Shown here: positions 35,199 to 44,665 of the stretch, in pieces
How the letters are laid out: the number at the start of each line of letters is the position of its first letter
Numbering within the stretch: position 1 is the stretch's first letter
DNA from: Candidatus Poribacteria bacterium
Lineage (GTDB): Bacteria; Poribacteria; WGA-4E; WGA-3G
Length of the DNA stretch: 64,000 bases
Reading direction: 5' to 3'
Assembly: GCA_012267415.1 (NCBI GenBank)
Contig: JAAXGN010000036.1
Coordinates: 124,001 to 188,000, forward strand
The notes under the pieces: generated by a model
What the model saw: the letters and a program-made list of their open reading frames with translations, nothing else
The model's database searches: none
What the model was told of the DNA's origin: nothing
Position numbers and translations under genes: made by a program

Positions 35199-35991
35199 TG
35201 TCTTCTTCGTCCTCAGCAAGTTTAATTGAATCTAAGTCAACTTTTTGTTCTATTTCACTCTCTGTGACTTTGATTCCTGCTTTCTTATCACGTTCCTTGA
35301 TACGTTCATCTCTTTCTGCTCTTGCTTTTTCTAATGCAGTGACGAGTTCTTTATCTACATCAGCTTCTTTATCTATAACGAACAGTTCTCTCATGAGCAG
35401 TGTAAAGAGTTCTCCATCAGCTTCCCAAATTGCGTTGAGTATTGCTTTTGCTTTTTCATCTTTACATTCAATTGAGGGAGAGTTTGGATCGATGATACCT
35501 TCTTCTATCAACATTGCGCCGAGTGCACCTTTTAGTTTTACCCTATCCTTTAGGAGTGCAGCGAAAACACGCATATCCATCTGTCCCATGAACCGACTTA
35601 GGTCTTCTCTGTCACATTCAGAAAGCTCATAGAGCCATAGGTTGAGTGATTTTTCATCTATCTCTCCTTCATGCCAGATCGCGATGTCAATAATCTCTTC
35701 AAATTGTTCGTTGGAAAGACAGGGTAAGAGTCCACAAGCGAGACCTGTGCCAAGTAGCGTGTCTAACACCTGTAAGACATCCTCAGTCGGACTTTCCTGT
35801 ATGAGTTCCGTACAGTCTGGAACCAGGTAGTATAGCTCTTCTCTCTGTTTCAGGTTGCGGGTTGCCCGGATAATATCAAGTTGTTGGTCTTTTTCGTAGC
35901 TTTGAAAGAGTTGTTCTGCTTCACGTGTTGGGAGTGATAGTAGTTTATTGACTTCTGATTGTGGAATAACCAATTTATTGGAATTGCTCAT
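35185..35991 (-). CDS. DUF6178-like protein, N-terminal half
   Basis: This 268-residue helical protein has DIIRATRNLKQREELYYLVPDC, then acidic blocks DIAIWHEGEIDEKSLNLWLYEL and RFMGQMDMRVFAALLKDRV, matching the style of the DUF6178 N-terminal region. It ends in a highly charged tail (ERDERIKERDKK). GGGAGG lies 6 bases before ATG 35991. It overlaps the next gene, which looks like the other half. Family assignment is from memory of sequence style and is moderate. Function unknown. Confidence 0.75.
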   Translation of the reverse strand: MSNSNKLVIPQSEVNKLLSLPTREAEQLFQSYEKDQQLDIIRATRNLKQREELYYLVPDCTELIQESPTEDVLQVLDTLLGTGLACGLLPCLSNEQFEEIIDIAIWHEGEIDEKSLNLWLYELSECDREDLSRFMGQMDMRVFAALLKDRVKLKGALGAMLIEEGIIDPNSPSIECKDEKAKAILNAIWEADGELFTLLMRELFVIDKEADVDKELVTALEKARAERDERIKERDKKAGIKVTESEIEQKVDLDSIKLAEDEEDNADQ

Positions 35992-36072
35992 ACCAATCCT
36001 CCCGGTATGCATTGCGAGGTATCGCTTTGTTTTTCTTTAACTATGGTAGTTCTGATAGGCCAGTCTTGTCTG

Positions 36073-36100
36073 TGTAGGACGATTAGAGTATCGTCCTACA
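36073..36100. repeat. Palindromic GTAG hairpin, GGACGAT family
   Basis: TGTAGGACGAT and ATCGTCCTACA flank six bases, a perfect palindrome with GTAG at both outer ends. It lies in the gap between the isomerase (36118) and the DUF6178-like operon. Confidence 0.75.
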
Positions 36101-36117
36101 GGCTGAATCTGTCAAGT

Positions 36118-36882
36118 TTAGTAGTTCTCTCTGACATAGTTCATGTTCTTTGCTGCTGATGTGATGGGGTCATCTTTACCTGGGGTTTCCAAAACGAACC
36201 AACTGTCGTATCCAATTGCATGTGCGGCTTCAAAGACAGCAGTGAAGTCAACATCGCCTTCTCCAGCGTGGTTCCCTCCTGTATCCTTGATGTGCATTTG
36301 GACGATTGATTTACCTAAGCTTCGTATTTCTGCTGGTGAGTCGAAGCCAAGACCTGTTGCGTTGCCCATATCGTAATAGATGCCGACATGTTTTGAACCG
36401 ACCTGGTCAATTATCTGTTGATGTTGATCTGCAGACAGTGTGGATTCAATTGCGAGATAGACGTCTTCTTTTTCTGCGGTTTCGGCGGCTGCCTTTAGTC
36501 CATCAAGGAAACGCGGCGCGTTGATATGTTCATCCTGTATCCGACCACCACCGAAGAACGGAACGAGAATCACTCTTGATCCTAATTTTGGGCATGTTTC
36601 AGCGAGATATTGCAGCTTTGCGATGCCCTCAGTGCGGACACTATCGGTTGGATGCATGAAGGAATATGCGGTAAAACCTCCCGGTGAAAGCGATGATACT
36701 TCAATGTTCGCTTCTTCTGCGAGTTTATTTACCGTGTCAATGCCGTTTTCCTGCCAGAGTGTATGTTCTCGGTAATTTACACCCATACAGAGTTCAATTC
36801 CATCAAAACCGATTTCTTTAGCCTTCTTAAACTTTTCATCGAACGGAACGGGTAACATTCCGTCTCTAATACCTACTTTCAT
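36118..36882 (-). CDS. Sugar phosphate isomerase/epimerase (xylose-isomerase-like TIM barrel)
   Basis: This 254-residue TIM-barrel protein starts MKVGIRDGMLPVPF, a form usual for this family. Candidate metal ligands are in LAIESTLS, YYDMGNATG, MHIKDTGG and FVLETPG. ATG 36882 is chosen because AGGAGGAG is 5-6 bases upstream. It stands alone on the minus strand. Such enzymes act on free or phosphorylated ketoses, inosose or hydroxypyruvate; substrate unknown. Confidence 0.9.
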   Translation of the reverse strand: MKVGIRDGMLPVPFDEKFKKAKEIGFDGIELCMGVNYREHTLWQENGIDTVNKLAEEANIEVSSLSPGGFTAYSFMHPTDSVRTEGIAKLQYLAETCPKLGSRVILVPFFGGGRIQDEHINAPRFLDGLKAAAETAEKEDVYLAIESTLSADQHQQIIDQVGSKHVGIYYDMGNATGLGFDSPAEIRSLGKSIVQMHIKDTGGNHAGEGDVDFTAVFEAAHAIGYDSWFVLETPGKDDPITSAAKNMNYVRENY

Positions 36883-36981
36883 ATTACTCCTCCTGTAAGG
36901 TTGATTCTGAATTGTAACATATTTCATTTACGATTTTCAAATAGAATTTCGTATACTGAAGATATAGGTAAGAAATGCAAT

Positions 36982-37085
36982 TATAGTAAAGTTAATAATT
37001 CATGAGGCATTTTTCACCGTTTAGGAAAACCACCCAGCGTAGGGGCGAGGAGACCTCGCCCGTTGTAGATTGTTTCATTTTACTT
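36982..37085. mobile_element. TATAG-ended hairpin MITE (copy 3, inverted)
   Basis: TATAGTAAAGTTAATAATTCATGA at the left and a core GTAGGGGCGAGGAGACCTCGCCCG on the plus strand. The other end is diverged and overlaps the stop codon of the DUF4159 gene (37080-37082). Confidence 0.7.
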
Positions 37086-38417
37086 CTTATTGTAATTTGT
37101 CCTGTCTGTATTTCCTCCATACTTCAATGCGTAGATGAGGAGATTTGTCATGAACCGATAGACATCTGGTGAACGTCTCAGTCGTAACATTGTTCTGCTT
37201 TCAATTTCTGCGGTCTCCATCGCGCACATATAATCCTTTCGATTGAAAACGACTGCGAGACGGTTGTCGATCGTTATTCCTTTTTGAAAACGGAATTGTG
37301 TAGGTTGTGCGTTGTTTTCGTTTCCCCAAAACACATCGCCGCCTGTCGGTGGTTTTGTTAGATGAAAGTGAATGGTATATATTTCGTGATCGTGGGGTAG
37401 AATCTCTAGCGGATACTCAGGAAAGACTTCTTTCAACTCTTCAGCGACAATATGTGCGAACAGTCCGCGAAATCCGCAGTCATCAAAAAAGAGCATACCG
37501 CCTTCATCTACGATGTATTTCCGTAGTGCAGCGCGTTCTTCGGGTGTAAAACTGTTCTGTATTGGACCGTCTCTTGCGAGTCCGCGTCCGAGGGTAATAT
37601 CTTTATCATGTCCTGTCATAACGATGAGAGGTGCATCCAAGATTTTTGGGTCTGTAATCGGTAGCGCGCCGCCTTGAAAACTCATGTCAACACGAATCGC
37701 TGTCCATTTATCCATCCATTTCATCAATGCGGGGAGAGCAGTTGGGTCTTGCCACCAATCAGAGAGTGTATGTTTAAGTCTTATGATTCGTATATGTCCG
37801 CGTATTTCATCTCCAGTGCCTTCTAAAATTGCTCCTAATGTACCTTGAGGTAGCATAACGGGATTTTGCAGTTTGTTATTTGTGTCGTAAGTTAGGTTTC
37901 CCGGTTGTGATTGACTGTCAAGAATATCATCAAATATTCCTGTGGTAGTTGTGTTTTGTTTCGGACTGATAACTGGAATACGTCGTGTCTTTTTTGTTGC
38001 TTCAGTGGTGGGGATAGTTGGCACAGCAGTAGGTGTTCTGGGTGTAGTCGTAATAGAACGTCTATCCTTTTCTAATTGCGGGTTAGGGATAGAGACTTCG
38101 GTTGGATCGAATATATCTGTTTTATATTCTTGCGAAGACGTTGGATTTTGGATACGGTTTTCTGTTTTTGGAATATGATCTGCTTTCGGTATCTGAAATT
38201 GGATTGCCTTTGTCGTTTGTCGAGTAGTGGGAAGTACAACGGTTCTGTGCGGTCGCAGCACTGTATTCCTGACTGGTTCGGGTTTGACAAACTTCACATC
38301 TATTGCCTTGTCATCTGATGACAAGTAGTGATCAGATATGAAGAGAGCGATAATGGCAACGAAAAGGATGTGTAGGAAAAGTGAAATGATTGCAGCGTGA
38401 AAACGTTTATTTTTCAT
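37080..38417 (-). CDS. DUF4159-domain protein with membrane anchor
   Basis: The protein has 445 residues. An N-terminal membrane helix (about 8-28, TonB-like SLFLHILFVAI) is followed by a long Pro/Thr-rich periplasmic linker (about 40-190) and a DUF4159 domain (about 210-440: IRIIRLKHTLSDWWQDP, VMTGHDKD, EERAALRKYIVDEGGMLF, FDDCGFRG, HDHEIYTIHF, VFNRKDY). DUF4159 has a glutamine-amidotransferase-like fold and is often found with MoxR-type AAA and von Willebrand-domain genes; none are here. It is third in a tight operon after the ABC exporter and DUF1854 genes (5 bases between). Role unknown, perhaps cell-envelope. Confidence 0.88.
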   Translation of the reverse strand: MKNKRFHAAIISLFLHILFVAIIALFISDHYLSSDDKAIDVKFVKPEPVRNTVLRPHRTVVLPTTRQTTKAIQFQIPKADHIPKTENRIQNPTSSQEYKTDIFDPTEVSIPNPQLEKDRRSITTTPRTPTAVPTIPTTEATKKTRRIPVISPKQNTTTTGIFDDILDSQSQPGNLTYDTNNKLQNPVMLPQGTLGAILEGTGDEIRGHIRIIRLKHTLSDWWQDPTALPALMKWMDKWTAIRVDMSFQGGALPITDPKILDAPLIVMTGHDKDITLGRGLARDGPIQNSFTPEERAALRKYIVDEGGMLFFDDCGFRGLFAHIVAEELKEVFPEYPLEILPHDHEIYTIHFHLTKPPTGGDVFWGNENNAQPTQFRFQKGITIDNRLAVVFNRKDYMCAMETAEIESRTMLRLRRSPDVYRFMTNLLIYALKYGGNTDRTNYNKK

Positions 38418-38422
38418 TTTTT

Positions 38423-38992
38423 TTATAGGTGTCGCTGAATTTGATGGTAACTCTGCGAATCCAACTCCCGATAATCTGGAATGTCATAACGATTTCCGCG
38501 CACATCCGTAATGAAAAGCCGTGCTGGTGGAACCTGTTTTATATTTTGATTCAATCCTCTTACAGAAAACGTCACGCGTCCGCGTTCTGTTTCCACTTCC
38601 CACTCATGAATACCGAATTGTTCTTTTACACGGTATATCTTTTCTATTTTTGGTGTGAAGTATCTCTTGTCTAATTCCTCATTGAGTATTGTGAGGCTAT
38701 CAGGATCAAGTTCCGAGGGATTGACAAGGATTCCAATTTCAGTGTCTTCATCTGCTGCAAGTGAGATGTATTGCTGCGGATTGCTGAGTGGCATGAGTCT
38801 ACGTATAATCACGCGAAGATGGCAGACGTGGTTTAGAATTTCAAGCCGTGCAGTTCCAACCTGTGATCGACTGAATATCAGTTGAGATGCATTTAGAAAC
38901 CGTTGGGTATCGTCATCTTGTTCGTGAAACTCGCCTGTTTCAACTGATTTTATTGGCGTCCCATATTGTTCTTCTGTACTGTTATTTTGCAT
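38423..38992 (-). CDS. DUF1854 protein
   Basis: This 189-residue protein has the DUF1854 core: RLMPLSNPQQYISLAADED, ELDPDSLTILNEELDKRYF, KIEKIYRVKEQFGIHEWEV and DVRGNRYDIPDYRELD. This family is usually encoded next to a type-I ABC exporter, in some bacteria beside cyanophycin genes. Here it lies 2 bases after the ABC exporter, confirming the pairing. No cyanophycin synthetase or cyanophycinase is in the window, so the transported substrate remains open. No signal peptide; likely cytosolic and bound to the exporter. Confidence 0.88.
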   Translation of the reverse strand: MQNNSTEEQYGTPIKSVETGEFHEQDDDTQRFLNASQLIFSRSQVGTARLEILNHVCHLRVIIRRLMPLSNPQQYISLAADEDTEIGILVNPSELDPDSLTILNEELDKRYFTPKIEKIYRVKEQFGIHEWEVETERGRVTFSVRGLNQNIKQVPPARLFITDVRGNRYDIPDYRELDSQSYHQIQRHL

Positions 38993-38994
38993 AT

Positions 38995-41316
38995 CTATCT
39001 CTCTACGATTTGTGCCTCAGCGCGGACATTTGCTGCTTCACGTTGTGTTTCAACGAGTTTATAGTAGGCACCTTTTTTCTGCATCAGTTCTTCGTGGGAA
39101 CCGCACTCAACGGCTTTTCCCTTTTCTATCACGAAGAGTCTATCCGCATTTCGCAGCGTTGAGAGTCGGTGTGCAATCGCAAAAGTTGTTCTGTTTTGCA
39201 CTAATCTGTCAATCGCCTCTTGAATTTGCTTCTCAGTTTCCACATCTACTGAAGATGTTGCTTCGTCAAGTATCAGGATACGTGGGTTGTGTAGAATTGC
39301 CCGTGCAATAGAGACTCGTTGCCTTTCTCCACCAGATAAGCTGCTACCTCTCTCTCCGACTTCGGTATCGTATCCATCAGGAAATTTTATTATAAAGTCG
39401 TGAGCATTTGCAGCTTGTGCAGCGGTGATGATTTCTTGCATGGAAGCATCCGGTTTAGCATAGGCAATATTCTCTGCGATAGTACCACTGAATAAATACG
39501 GTTCCTGCAGAACTACTCCGATTTGTCTCCGCAAGTCTTTCAGGTTTATTTTTTTTATATCTTCACCGTCAATTTCTAATTTCCCAGAATCTGGTGTATA
39601 GAATCGACAGATGAGATTTATGAGTGTTGATTTTCCCGCGCCAGAGTGTCCAACGAGACCTATCATTTCACCTGGTTTCACGTGTAGGTTTATGTCTCGT
39701 AACACAGGTTTATGTGAATCGTATCCGAATGTCATGTTATGAAATCTGATTTCTCCTATAATGTTCGGCATTGCTTTGAGTTTCCCATCATCTGTCTGTT
39801 CCGGTTGCGAGTCTACTACTTCAAACAGGCGTTCTGCTGCTGTCATAGAACGAGATGCCCAATTGATGAGTGGACTAACAAATCGTAATGGTTGATAAAA
39901 CATTGCCAGATAAGCGTGAAAAGCGACAAGTTGACCGATTGACATCGTGCCAGTGAGAACATCCAGGCCACCGACATACCAGATAATAAGCGATCCGAAT
40001 TGGACAGCGAACATCAGGGGTGGATAGTAGGTTGCCCATATTAACTCGGCTTTGGTTTCATAATCACGCGTATCAATATTAGCAGTTCCGAACCGGTTGA
40101 CTTCATCCTTTTGTTGTCCGAATGCGCGCACAACACGTATCCCAGAGACAGAATCGTTGACGACATCAAAGAGTTTTGAACGCCGACGCCATGCACGATG
40201 CCAAAGACTCCGGACCTTACGATAAAACCATCCTCCACCAAAAACAATAATAGGGATTGGGATTAAGATGAAACACGCCAATTTCCAGTTCATCAAGAAA
40301 AGCATGCTGCCTATACCGAAGAACATAAACAGTTGCACGCTAAGAAACGACAATCCTTCTAACAAGAAATTCTGTAAGCGTTCGCTATCTTCGGTAATAT
40401 GTGAAATCACGGTGCCTGTTGTGCGTTTATCAAAAAACCGTATTGAGAGATTGTGTAGATGTTCATAAACGTGTGCGCGTATATTTGATGCGATACGAAA
40501 CGTCAACCATGCTCCTAATCTCGATTGTAAGATATTCAATAAGACACCAATTAGATGTGCTGTTAGCAAAGTTCCAATTGCTATAGATAATGCGATCGCT
40601 GCAGGTTGTATTGAGCGGAATATGTTTCCTAACCAAGTCATCTCTCCATCAGGTGTAGGTGTATTTGCATTATTCAGCAGTAGTATATCGTCAATTAGAA
40701 TTTGAGAGAAATAGGGTGGTATTAAGGAAATCAATGTACCAATGATGATAAATACGACATAGAGTATTGCCTTGCTGCGATATGGACGTATATACGACAG
40801 GATACGCAGCATGACTCTATGCTTTTTTGTACATGCCGGACAAGGAGCGTATTCATCTGGTAGCATTAACCCGCATGTTTTGCAGGTATGTTCCTCAACC
40901 TTATAGTCCCATATTGGTGCTTCATCACGTTTTCCATCTCTGTAATCTATCTCGTCTCCAATGAATCTTGCGACAAATCCGAATTTCGGTGCACATCCGT
41001 TGGAATAACGGATCAGGTCTATTGTTCCCTCTTGCGTTTCTAAAACAAGAAGTCCGGCATCTACCACAATTTCAGCCCGTATACCCAATACGTTTTTATA
41101 GGGTATATAATGCAACACATCACCTGCACCTGTTATGGTGAAAATCGCTGCGTCGGATAGCACGAACCATTCTTCACCATAAGTTCCGTCTGAACTTACA
41201 TCGCTACGAACTGCAAATCGTATCTCTTTAAATTGGACGTTTAGAGTCTTTAATGTATCTTCAATTGACGTGGGCAGCGCATCAAGCGTACCCGTTTGTG
41301 TGTCTGTTGTTGACAT
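38995..41316 (-). CDS. ABC exporter (fused permease-ATPase) with N-terminal regulatory region and zinc ribbon
   Basis: The protein has 773 residues. The first about 140 residues form a soluble PH-like beta domain (WFVLSDAAIFTITGAGDVL), followed by a zinc ribbon with C145, C148, C159 and C162. Six membrane helices follow (about 180-480), then the ATPase with Walker A GHSGAGKST, Q-loop LQEPYLF, signature LSGGERQ, Walker B ILILDEATSSVD and switch His IAHRLST, all intact. It works as a homodimer in the inner membrane. The extra N-terminal region is typical of the ABC partner of DUF1854. First gene of the three-gene operon. Confidence 0.93.
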   Translation of the reverse strand: MSTTDTQTGTLDALPTSIEDTLKTLNVQFKEIRFAVRSDVSSDGTYGEEWFVLSDAAIFTITGAGDVLHYIPYKNVLGIRAEIVVDAGLLVLETQEGTIDLIRYSNGCAPKFGFVARFIGDEIDYRDGKRDEAPIWDYKVEEHTCKTCGLMLPDEYAPCPACTKKHRVMLRILSYIRPYRSKAILYVVFIIIGTLISLIPPYFSQILIDDILLLNNANTPTPDGEMTWLGNIFRSIQPAAIALSIAIGTLLTAHLIGVLLNILQSRLGAWLTFRIASNIRAHVYEHLHNLSIRFFDKRTTGTVISHITEDSERLQNFLLEGLSFLSVQLFMFFGIGSMLFLMNWKLACFILIPIPIIVFGGGWFYRKVRSLWHRAWRRRSKLFDVVNDSVSGIRVVRAFGQQKDEVNRFGTANIDTRDYETKAELIWATYYPPLMFAVQFGSLIIWYVGGLDVLTGTMSIGQLVAFHAYLAMFYQPLRFVSPLINWASRSMTAAERLFEVVDSQPEQTDDGKLKAMPNIIGEIRFHNMTFGYDSHKPVLRDINLHVKPGEMIGLVGHSGAGKSTLINLICRFYTPDSGKLEIDGEDIKKINLKDLRRQIGVVLQEPYLFSGTIAENIAYAKPDASMQEIITAAQAANAHDFIIKFPDGYDTEVGERGSSLSGGERQRVSIARAILHNPRILILDEATSSVDVETEKQIQEAIDRLVQNRTTFAIAHRLSTLRNADRLFVIEKGKAVECGSHEELMQKKGAYYKLVETQREAANVRAEAQIVER

Positions 41317-41720
41317 GTCTCAGTTCTATTGTAGATTATGAAATTGTTTATGCACTTTGCTATGTTTGGGGTATTGATTAGGAAATCGTACCTACCGGTC
41401 CTCAGGTATTATTGCGTGCAAGTCAAAAAAGTGTTGCAATGGTGATATATTTGATGCATAATGTGTTTATAGTTAATGTAATGTGACATCTGCTGAAGCA
41501 ATAACTATTCTAACACTTGTTTGTGATATGCTGCAAGGACTTCTGTGCATTATGAAGACTTACAGTAAATCAAGTAAGTTTGAATATTAAATATGCAGGT
41601 TACACGTTGATGACGGGCGGGGAAACCCCGCCCCTACGGGGTCGATGCCTGCAGAAATATCGGAATATCGATAACTCATTATCTAATATTACTCAACATT
41701 ATCACTTTAATCAAATAAAT
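41317..41720. other. Divergent intergenic region with GTAG hairpin
   Basis: The gap lies between the ABC exporter (minus) and the PQQ protein (plus). It has one clear GTAG hairpin (41612-41638, GGGCGGGG family on the minus strand, TGACGGGCGGGG...CCCCTACG) and a weak relative of the ATATCGCACCTACC family near 41377-41400. No gene seen; promoters for both directions are expected here. Confidence 0.5.
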
Positions 41721-43097
41721 ATGTCGTCATTACTCTCAAATAAAAAACATCGGAGATTTACGGATAGGCTTGTTAGAACATGCCTTTTGATAGCGTTCTA
41801 CCTGTTGAATCTGATGCTCGTTGATGTGTCTTGTGCATTGGATTGGAATGATTTTCTTGGTCCAGACAGAAATGGAAAATCACAAGAAAAGATTAACATC
41901 GTTCCGTGGGAAAAATCTGGACCAAAGATTGTCTGGGTCAGGGAAATTGGGACAAGTTACGGTTCCCCTACAGTCGCGAATGGACGGATATATGTTTTTG
42001 CCCGACATGGAGATTTGGCACGACTTAGCTGCCTACAGGCAACTACGGGTGATGAAATCTGGAAATACGAGTATGCTACAGATTATGAGGATATGTATGG
42101 TTACAACAACGGACCTCGCTGTTGTCCGGTAGTAGATGCGGATCGTGTCTATATCTTTGGAGCAGAAGGAGAACTGCACTGTGTCAGTACACATGATGGC
42201 GAACGGTTATGGAAAGTAGATACTGCAGAGAGGTTTAATGTAGTTCAGAACTTCTTCGGTGTTGCCTCAGTACCCGCCGTTGAGGGTGAGTTGCTTATTG
42301 TCCAGATTGGCGGGTCTCCACAAGGGACATCAAGAAATATCTGGGATTCTGACGGTAACCCAAAACCGGATAGTTCTGGAATCGTTGCATTTAATAAACA
42401 TACTGGGGAAGTCGTCTATCAGATTGCAGATGAATTAGCCAGTTATGCGAGTCCCGTATTTGCAGAGATTGATGGGAGACGATGGGGATTTTCATTTCTT
42501 CGTGGTGGATTGGTAGGTTTTGAACCGAAGTCTGGTAAAATAGACTTTCATTATCCGTGGCGAAGTCCAAAAATTGAATCGGTGAACGCTTCCTCACCTG
42601 TTATGATAGGTGATCTTGTTTTCATCAGTGAATCCTACGGTACCGGCAGTTCTGTCATACAGGTTCGACCGGGTGGATATGATGTGATCTGGCGGGACAA
42701 AGCAAATTCTCGCAATATGTCAATGGCGTTACATTGGAACACGGCAATACACCATGAAGGTTTTCTTTATGGAAACAGTGGAAGACATTCTGGCGGTGCA
42801 GATATTAGATGCGTGGAGGTAAAGAGTGGTAAGATCATGTGGCGTAAACGTGTAAATGAACGCGCATCTCTGCTCTGGGTGAACGGCTACTTCATATATC
42901 TTGGAGAGTATGGTAGATTGATGTTATTGAAATGCACTCCCGAAAAACCTGTGATAGTCTCTCAAACCGTAGTGAAAGACGAGAATGGTAAACAGTTGAT
43001 CAGTTATCCCGCTTGGGCAGCACCTGTTTTATCCGATGGGTATCTCTATATTCGTGGGAAAAATCGCCTTATTTGTTTTGATTTGAAGTCAGATTGA
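41721..43097 (+). CDS. PQQ-like beta-propeller protein, secreted or membrane-anchored
   Basis: The protein has 458 residues. After a basic N-terminus a hydrophobic segment (about 20-38, LLIAFYLLNLMLVDVSCA) acts as signal or anchor. The rest is an eight-blade propeller with repeats like DWNDFLGPDRNGKS, YGSPTVANGRIYVFA, GDEIWKYEYATD and LWKVDTAERF, similar to quinoprotein dehydrogenase-like and BamB-like proteins. PQQ-binding or calcium residues of true alcohol dehydrogenases are not evident, so a scaffold role is more likely. ATG 41721 is taken as the start because the frame upstream crosses a hairpin repeat; no strong ribosome site is visible. Confidence 0.82.
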   Translation: MSSLLSNKKHRRFTDRLVRTCLLIAFYLLNLMLVDVSCALDWNDFLGPDRNGKSQEKINIVPWEKSGPKIVWVREIGTSYGSPTVANGRIYVFARHGDLARLSCLQATTGDEIWKYEYATDYEDMYGYNNGPRCCPVVDADRVYIFGAEGELHCVSTHDGERLWKVDTAERFNVVQNFFGVASVPAVEGELLIVQIGGSPQGTSRNIWDSDGNPKPDSSGIVAFNKHTGEVVYQIADELASYASPVFAEIDGRRWGFSFLRGGLVGFEPKSGKIDFHYPWRSPKIESVNASSPVMIGDLVFISESYGTGSSVIQVRPGGYDVIWRDKANSRNMSMALHWNTAIHHEGFLYGNSGRHSGGADIRCVEVKSGKIMWRKRVNERASLLWVNGYFIYLGEYGRLMLLKCTPEKPVIVSQTVVKDENGKQLISYPAWAAPVLSDGYLYIRGKNRLICFDLKSD

Positions 43098-43111
43098 AAG
43101 TGAAATAACCT

Positions 43112-43214
43112 ACGGCACAAACTGAAAGTTTGTGCTACGAAAAAGACACACAAACTGAAAGTTCGTGCTACGAAAAAGACACACAAACTGAAAGTTCGTG
43201 CTACGAAAAAGAGG
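43112..43214 (-). repeat. Three tandem GTAG hairpins, CACAAACT family
   Basis: CACAAACTGAAAGTTTGTGCTACGAAAAAGACA-type unit is repeated three times with a period of about 36 bases, the last two with G for T in the stem (GTTCGTG). On the minus strand each has GTAG before the stem. It lies directly after the PQQ gene. Confidence 0.88.
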
Positions 43215-43233
43215 CGTTTCAATTAGAATGGTA

Positions 43234-44145
43234 TTACTTAGGATGTTCAGACTGATTTGGTTGAGTTTTCCATCGGTTGTGAATCCACAACCACTGTTCA
43301 GGGTGTTTTTTTATGTAACTTTCCAATTCTTTCATAAGCTGTGCTGTATATAATTCAATGTCCTTCTCAACATCTTCTGATGATTTTAAGTGGATGGGTG
43401 GCGATATGTAAACGTGGTGTTTGTCATCCGGTTGACGTATGTCTAATGAGAAGAGTATCGGTGCGCCTGTTTTTAATGCAAGGGTTATGGGTGCTCGTGA
43501 GGAAGATGCAGGTTTTCCGAAGAATTCAATGAAGACACCTTGATCCCCAGCATTCTGATCAGCAAAGAACCCAACTGCTTCATTGTTCTTTAAGGCTCGT
43601 AACGTTGACCGAATAGCGTTTTTTCTCGGTATTATCTTAAGACCCAAATGTTCGCGAATTTGCCACAGATACGAATTCAATCTGTCATATTTCAGTGGGA
43701 ATGCAATTGCTTTTGCTTGATTAGGAATAAGGGCACCGTAAACCAGAGATAACAGTTCCCAATTCCCAAAGTGTGGCAGAAAGACAATTGCCCCTTTACC
43801 GAAAGTTAATACTTCTTTTATATTTTCTGATCCAAAAACAGTGACCTCATTCCAGATGTTTTTACTGTTCAGTTTTTTGAAACGTAGAAATTCAATGAGG
43901 GTTTTGCCGAAATTGACGAAACTACCCATACAGATTCTTTCTTGTTCCTTTGCATCAATACAATCTCCAAATGCAATCTGTAGGTTTTTGAGTGCAATCT
44001 TCCGCCGTTCTTTGAGGGTTCGGTATAGTATCTTTCCAAGCGTCGATCCGAATAACATTGCTGATTTTTTAGGGATAATACGACAAAACCAACTAAGACA
44101 TACAACAGCGAGATAGGCAGTTATGTCAGTAAATGTGTTACGCAT
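43234..44145 (-). CDS. LpxL/LpxM-type lipid A acyltransferase
   Basis: This 303-residue lysophospholipid-acyltransferase-family protein has the HX4E catalytic motif in LPHFGNWE (H125, E130), then VGFFADQNAGDQGVFIEFFG and PEQWLWIHNRWKT near the C-terminus, the hallmark of LpxL/HtrB proteins. An N-terminal membrane helix (about 8-22) anchors it to the inner face of the inner membrane, where it adds the secondary acyl chain to Kdo2-lipid IVA. Its presence supports a lipopolysaccharide-type outer membrane. Other lipid A genes are not in the window. Confidence 0.9.
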   Translation of the reverse strand: MRNTFTDITAYLAVVCLSWFCRIIPKKSAMLFGSTLGKILYRTLKERRKIALKNLQIAFGDCIDAKEQERICMGSFVNFGKTLIEFLRFKKLNSKNIWNEVTVFGSENIKEVLTFGKGAIVFLPHFGNWELLSLVYGALIPNQAKAIAFPLKYDRLNSYLWQIREHLGLKIIPRKNAIRSTLRALKNNEAVGFFADQNAGDQGVFIEFFGKPASSSRAPITLALKTGAPILFSLDIRQPDDKHHVYISPPIHLKSSEDVEKDIELYTAQLMKELESYIKKHPEQWLWIHNRWKTQPNQSEHPK

Positions 44146-44243
44146 AAAATTCCTAACGGGGATGAAGTGTATGATTGTATTTGATATTCTTCATAAAGTA
44201 TACCACACTGGGATTATACTTGCAATTTATGAGATTGCATAGG

Positions 44244-44588
44244 GTGTGTAAAGATTTTGGCAGAAATGGTCAGAAAAATCCCAAGCACCAGCGGTGCGAA
44301 AGGTGTATAGAACATGTGAAAAACAAAATCCCAAGCACCAGCGGTGCGAAAGGTATATAGAATATGTGTTTTTAATTTCATGCCATGATATACCTTTCGC
44401 CCCTCTGGGGCTTACTCTGGTAATATCAACGTTTTCTATACACCTTTCGCCCCTCTGGGGCTTGACATTTTACAGAAACCTACTTCTCTCCTTACTCATG
44501 TGCTTCTACAAGAACTGGACACATCAGAAACATGTTTATTACTAAGTTTCATGTTAGAAAGGATGATTATGCCAAAAACTTTACACAC
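44244..44588 (+). mobile_element. Family B hairpin MITE (copy 2, long form)
   Basis: Ends GTGTGTAAAGATTTTGGCA and (reverse complement) GTGTGTAAAGTTTTTGGCA define a 345-base element. It carries two units with GCACC/GGTGC stems and two inverted units with GCCCC/GGGGC stems. No open frame of note. It fills most of the 520-base gap between the LpxL and cupin genes. Confidence 0.88.
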
Positions 44589-44665
44589 TCGCCTGCGGTT
44601 TTAGCTCTTGATAGAAAACCGTAAACTGTGATAGTATAGCAATAGAAATGAATGGAGGTGCAACA

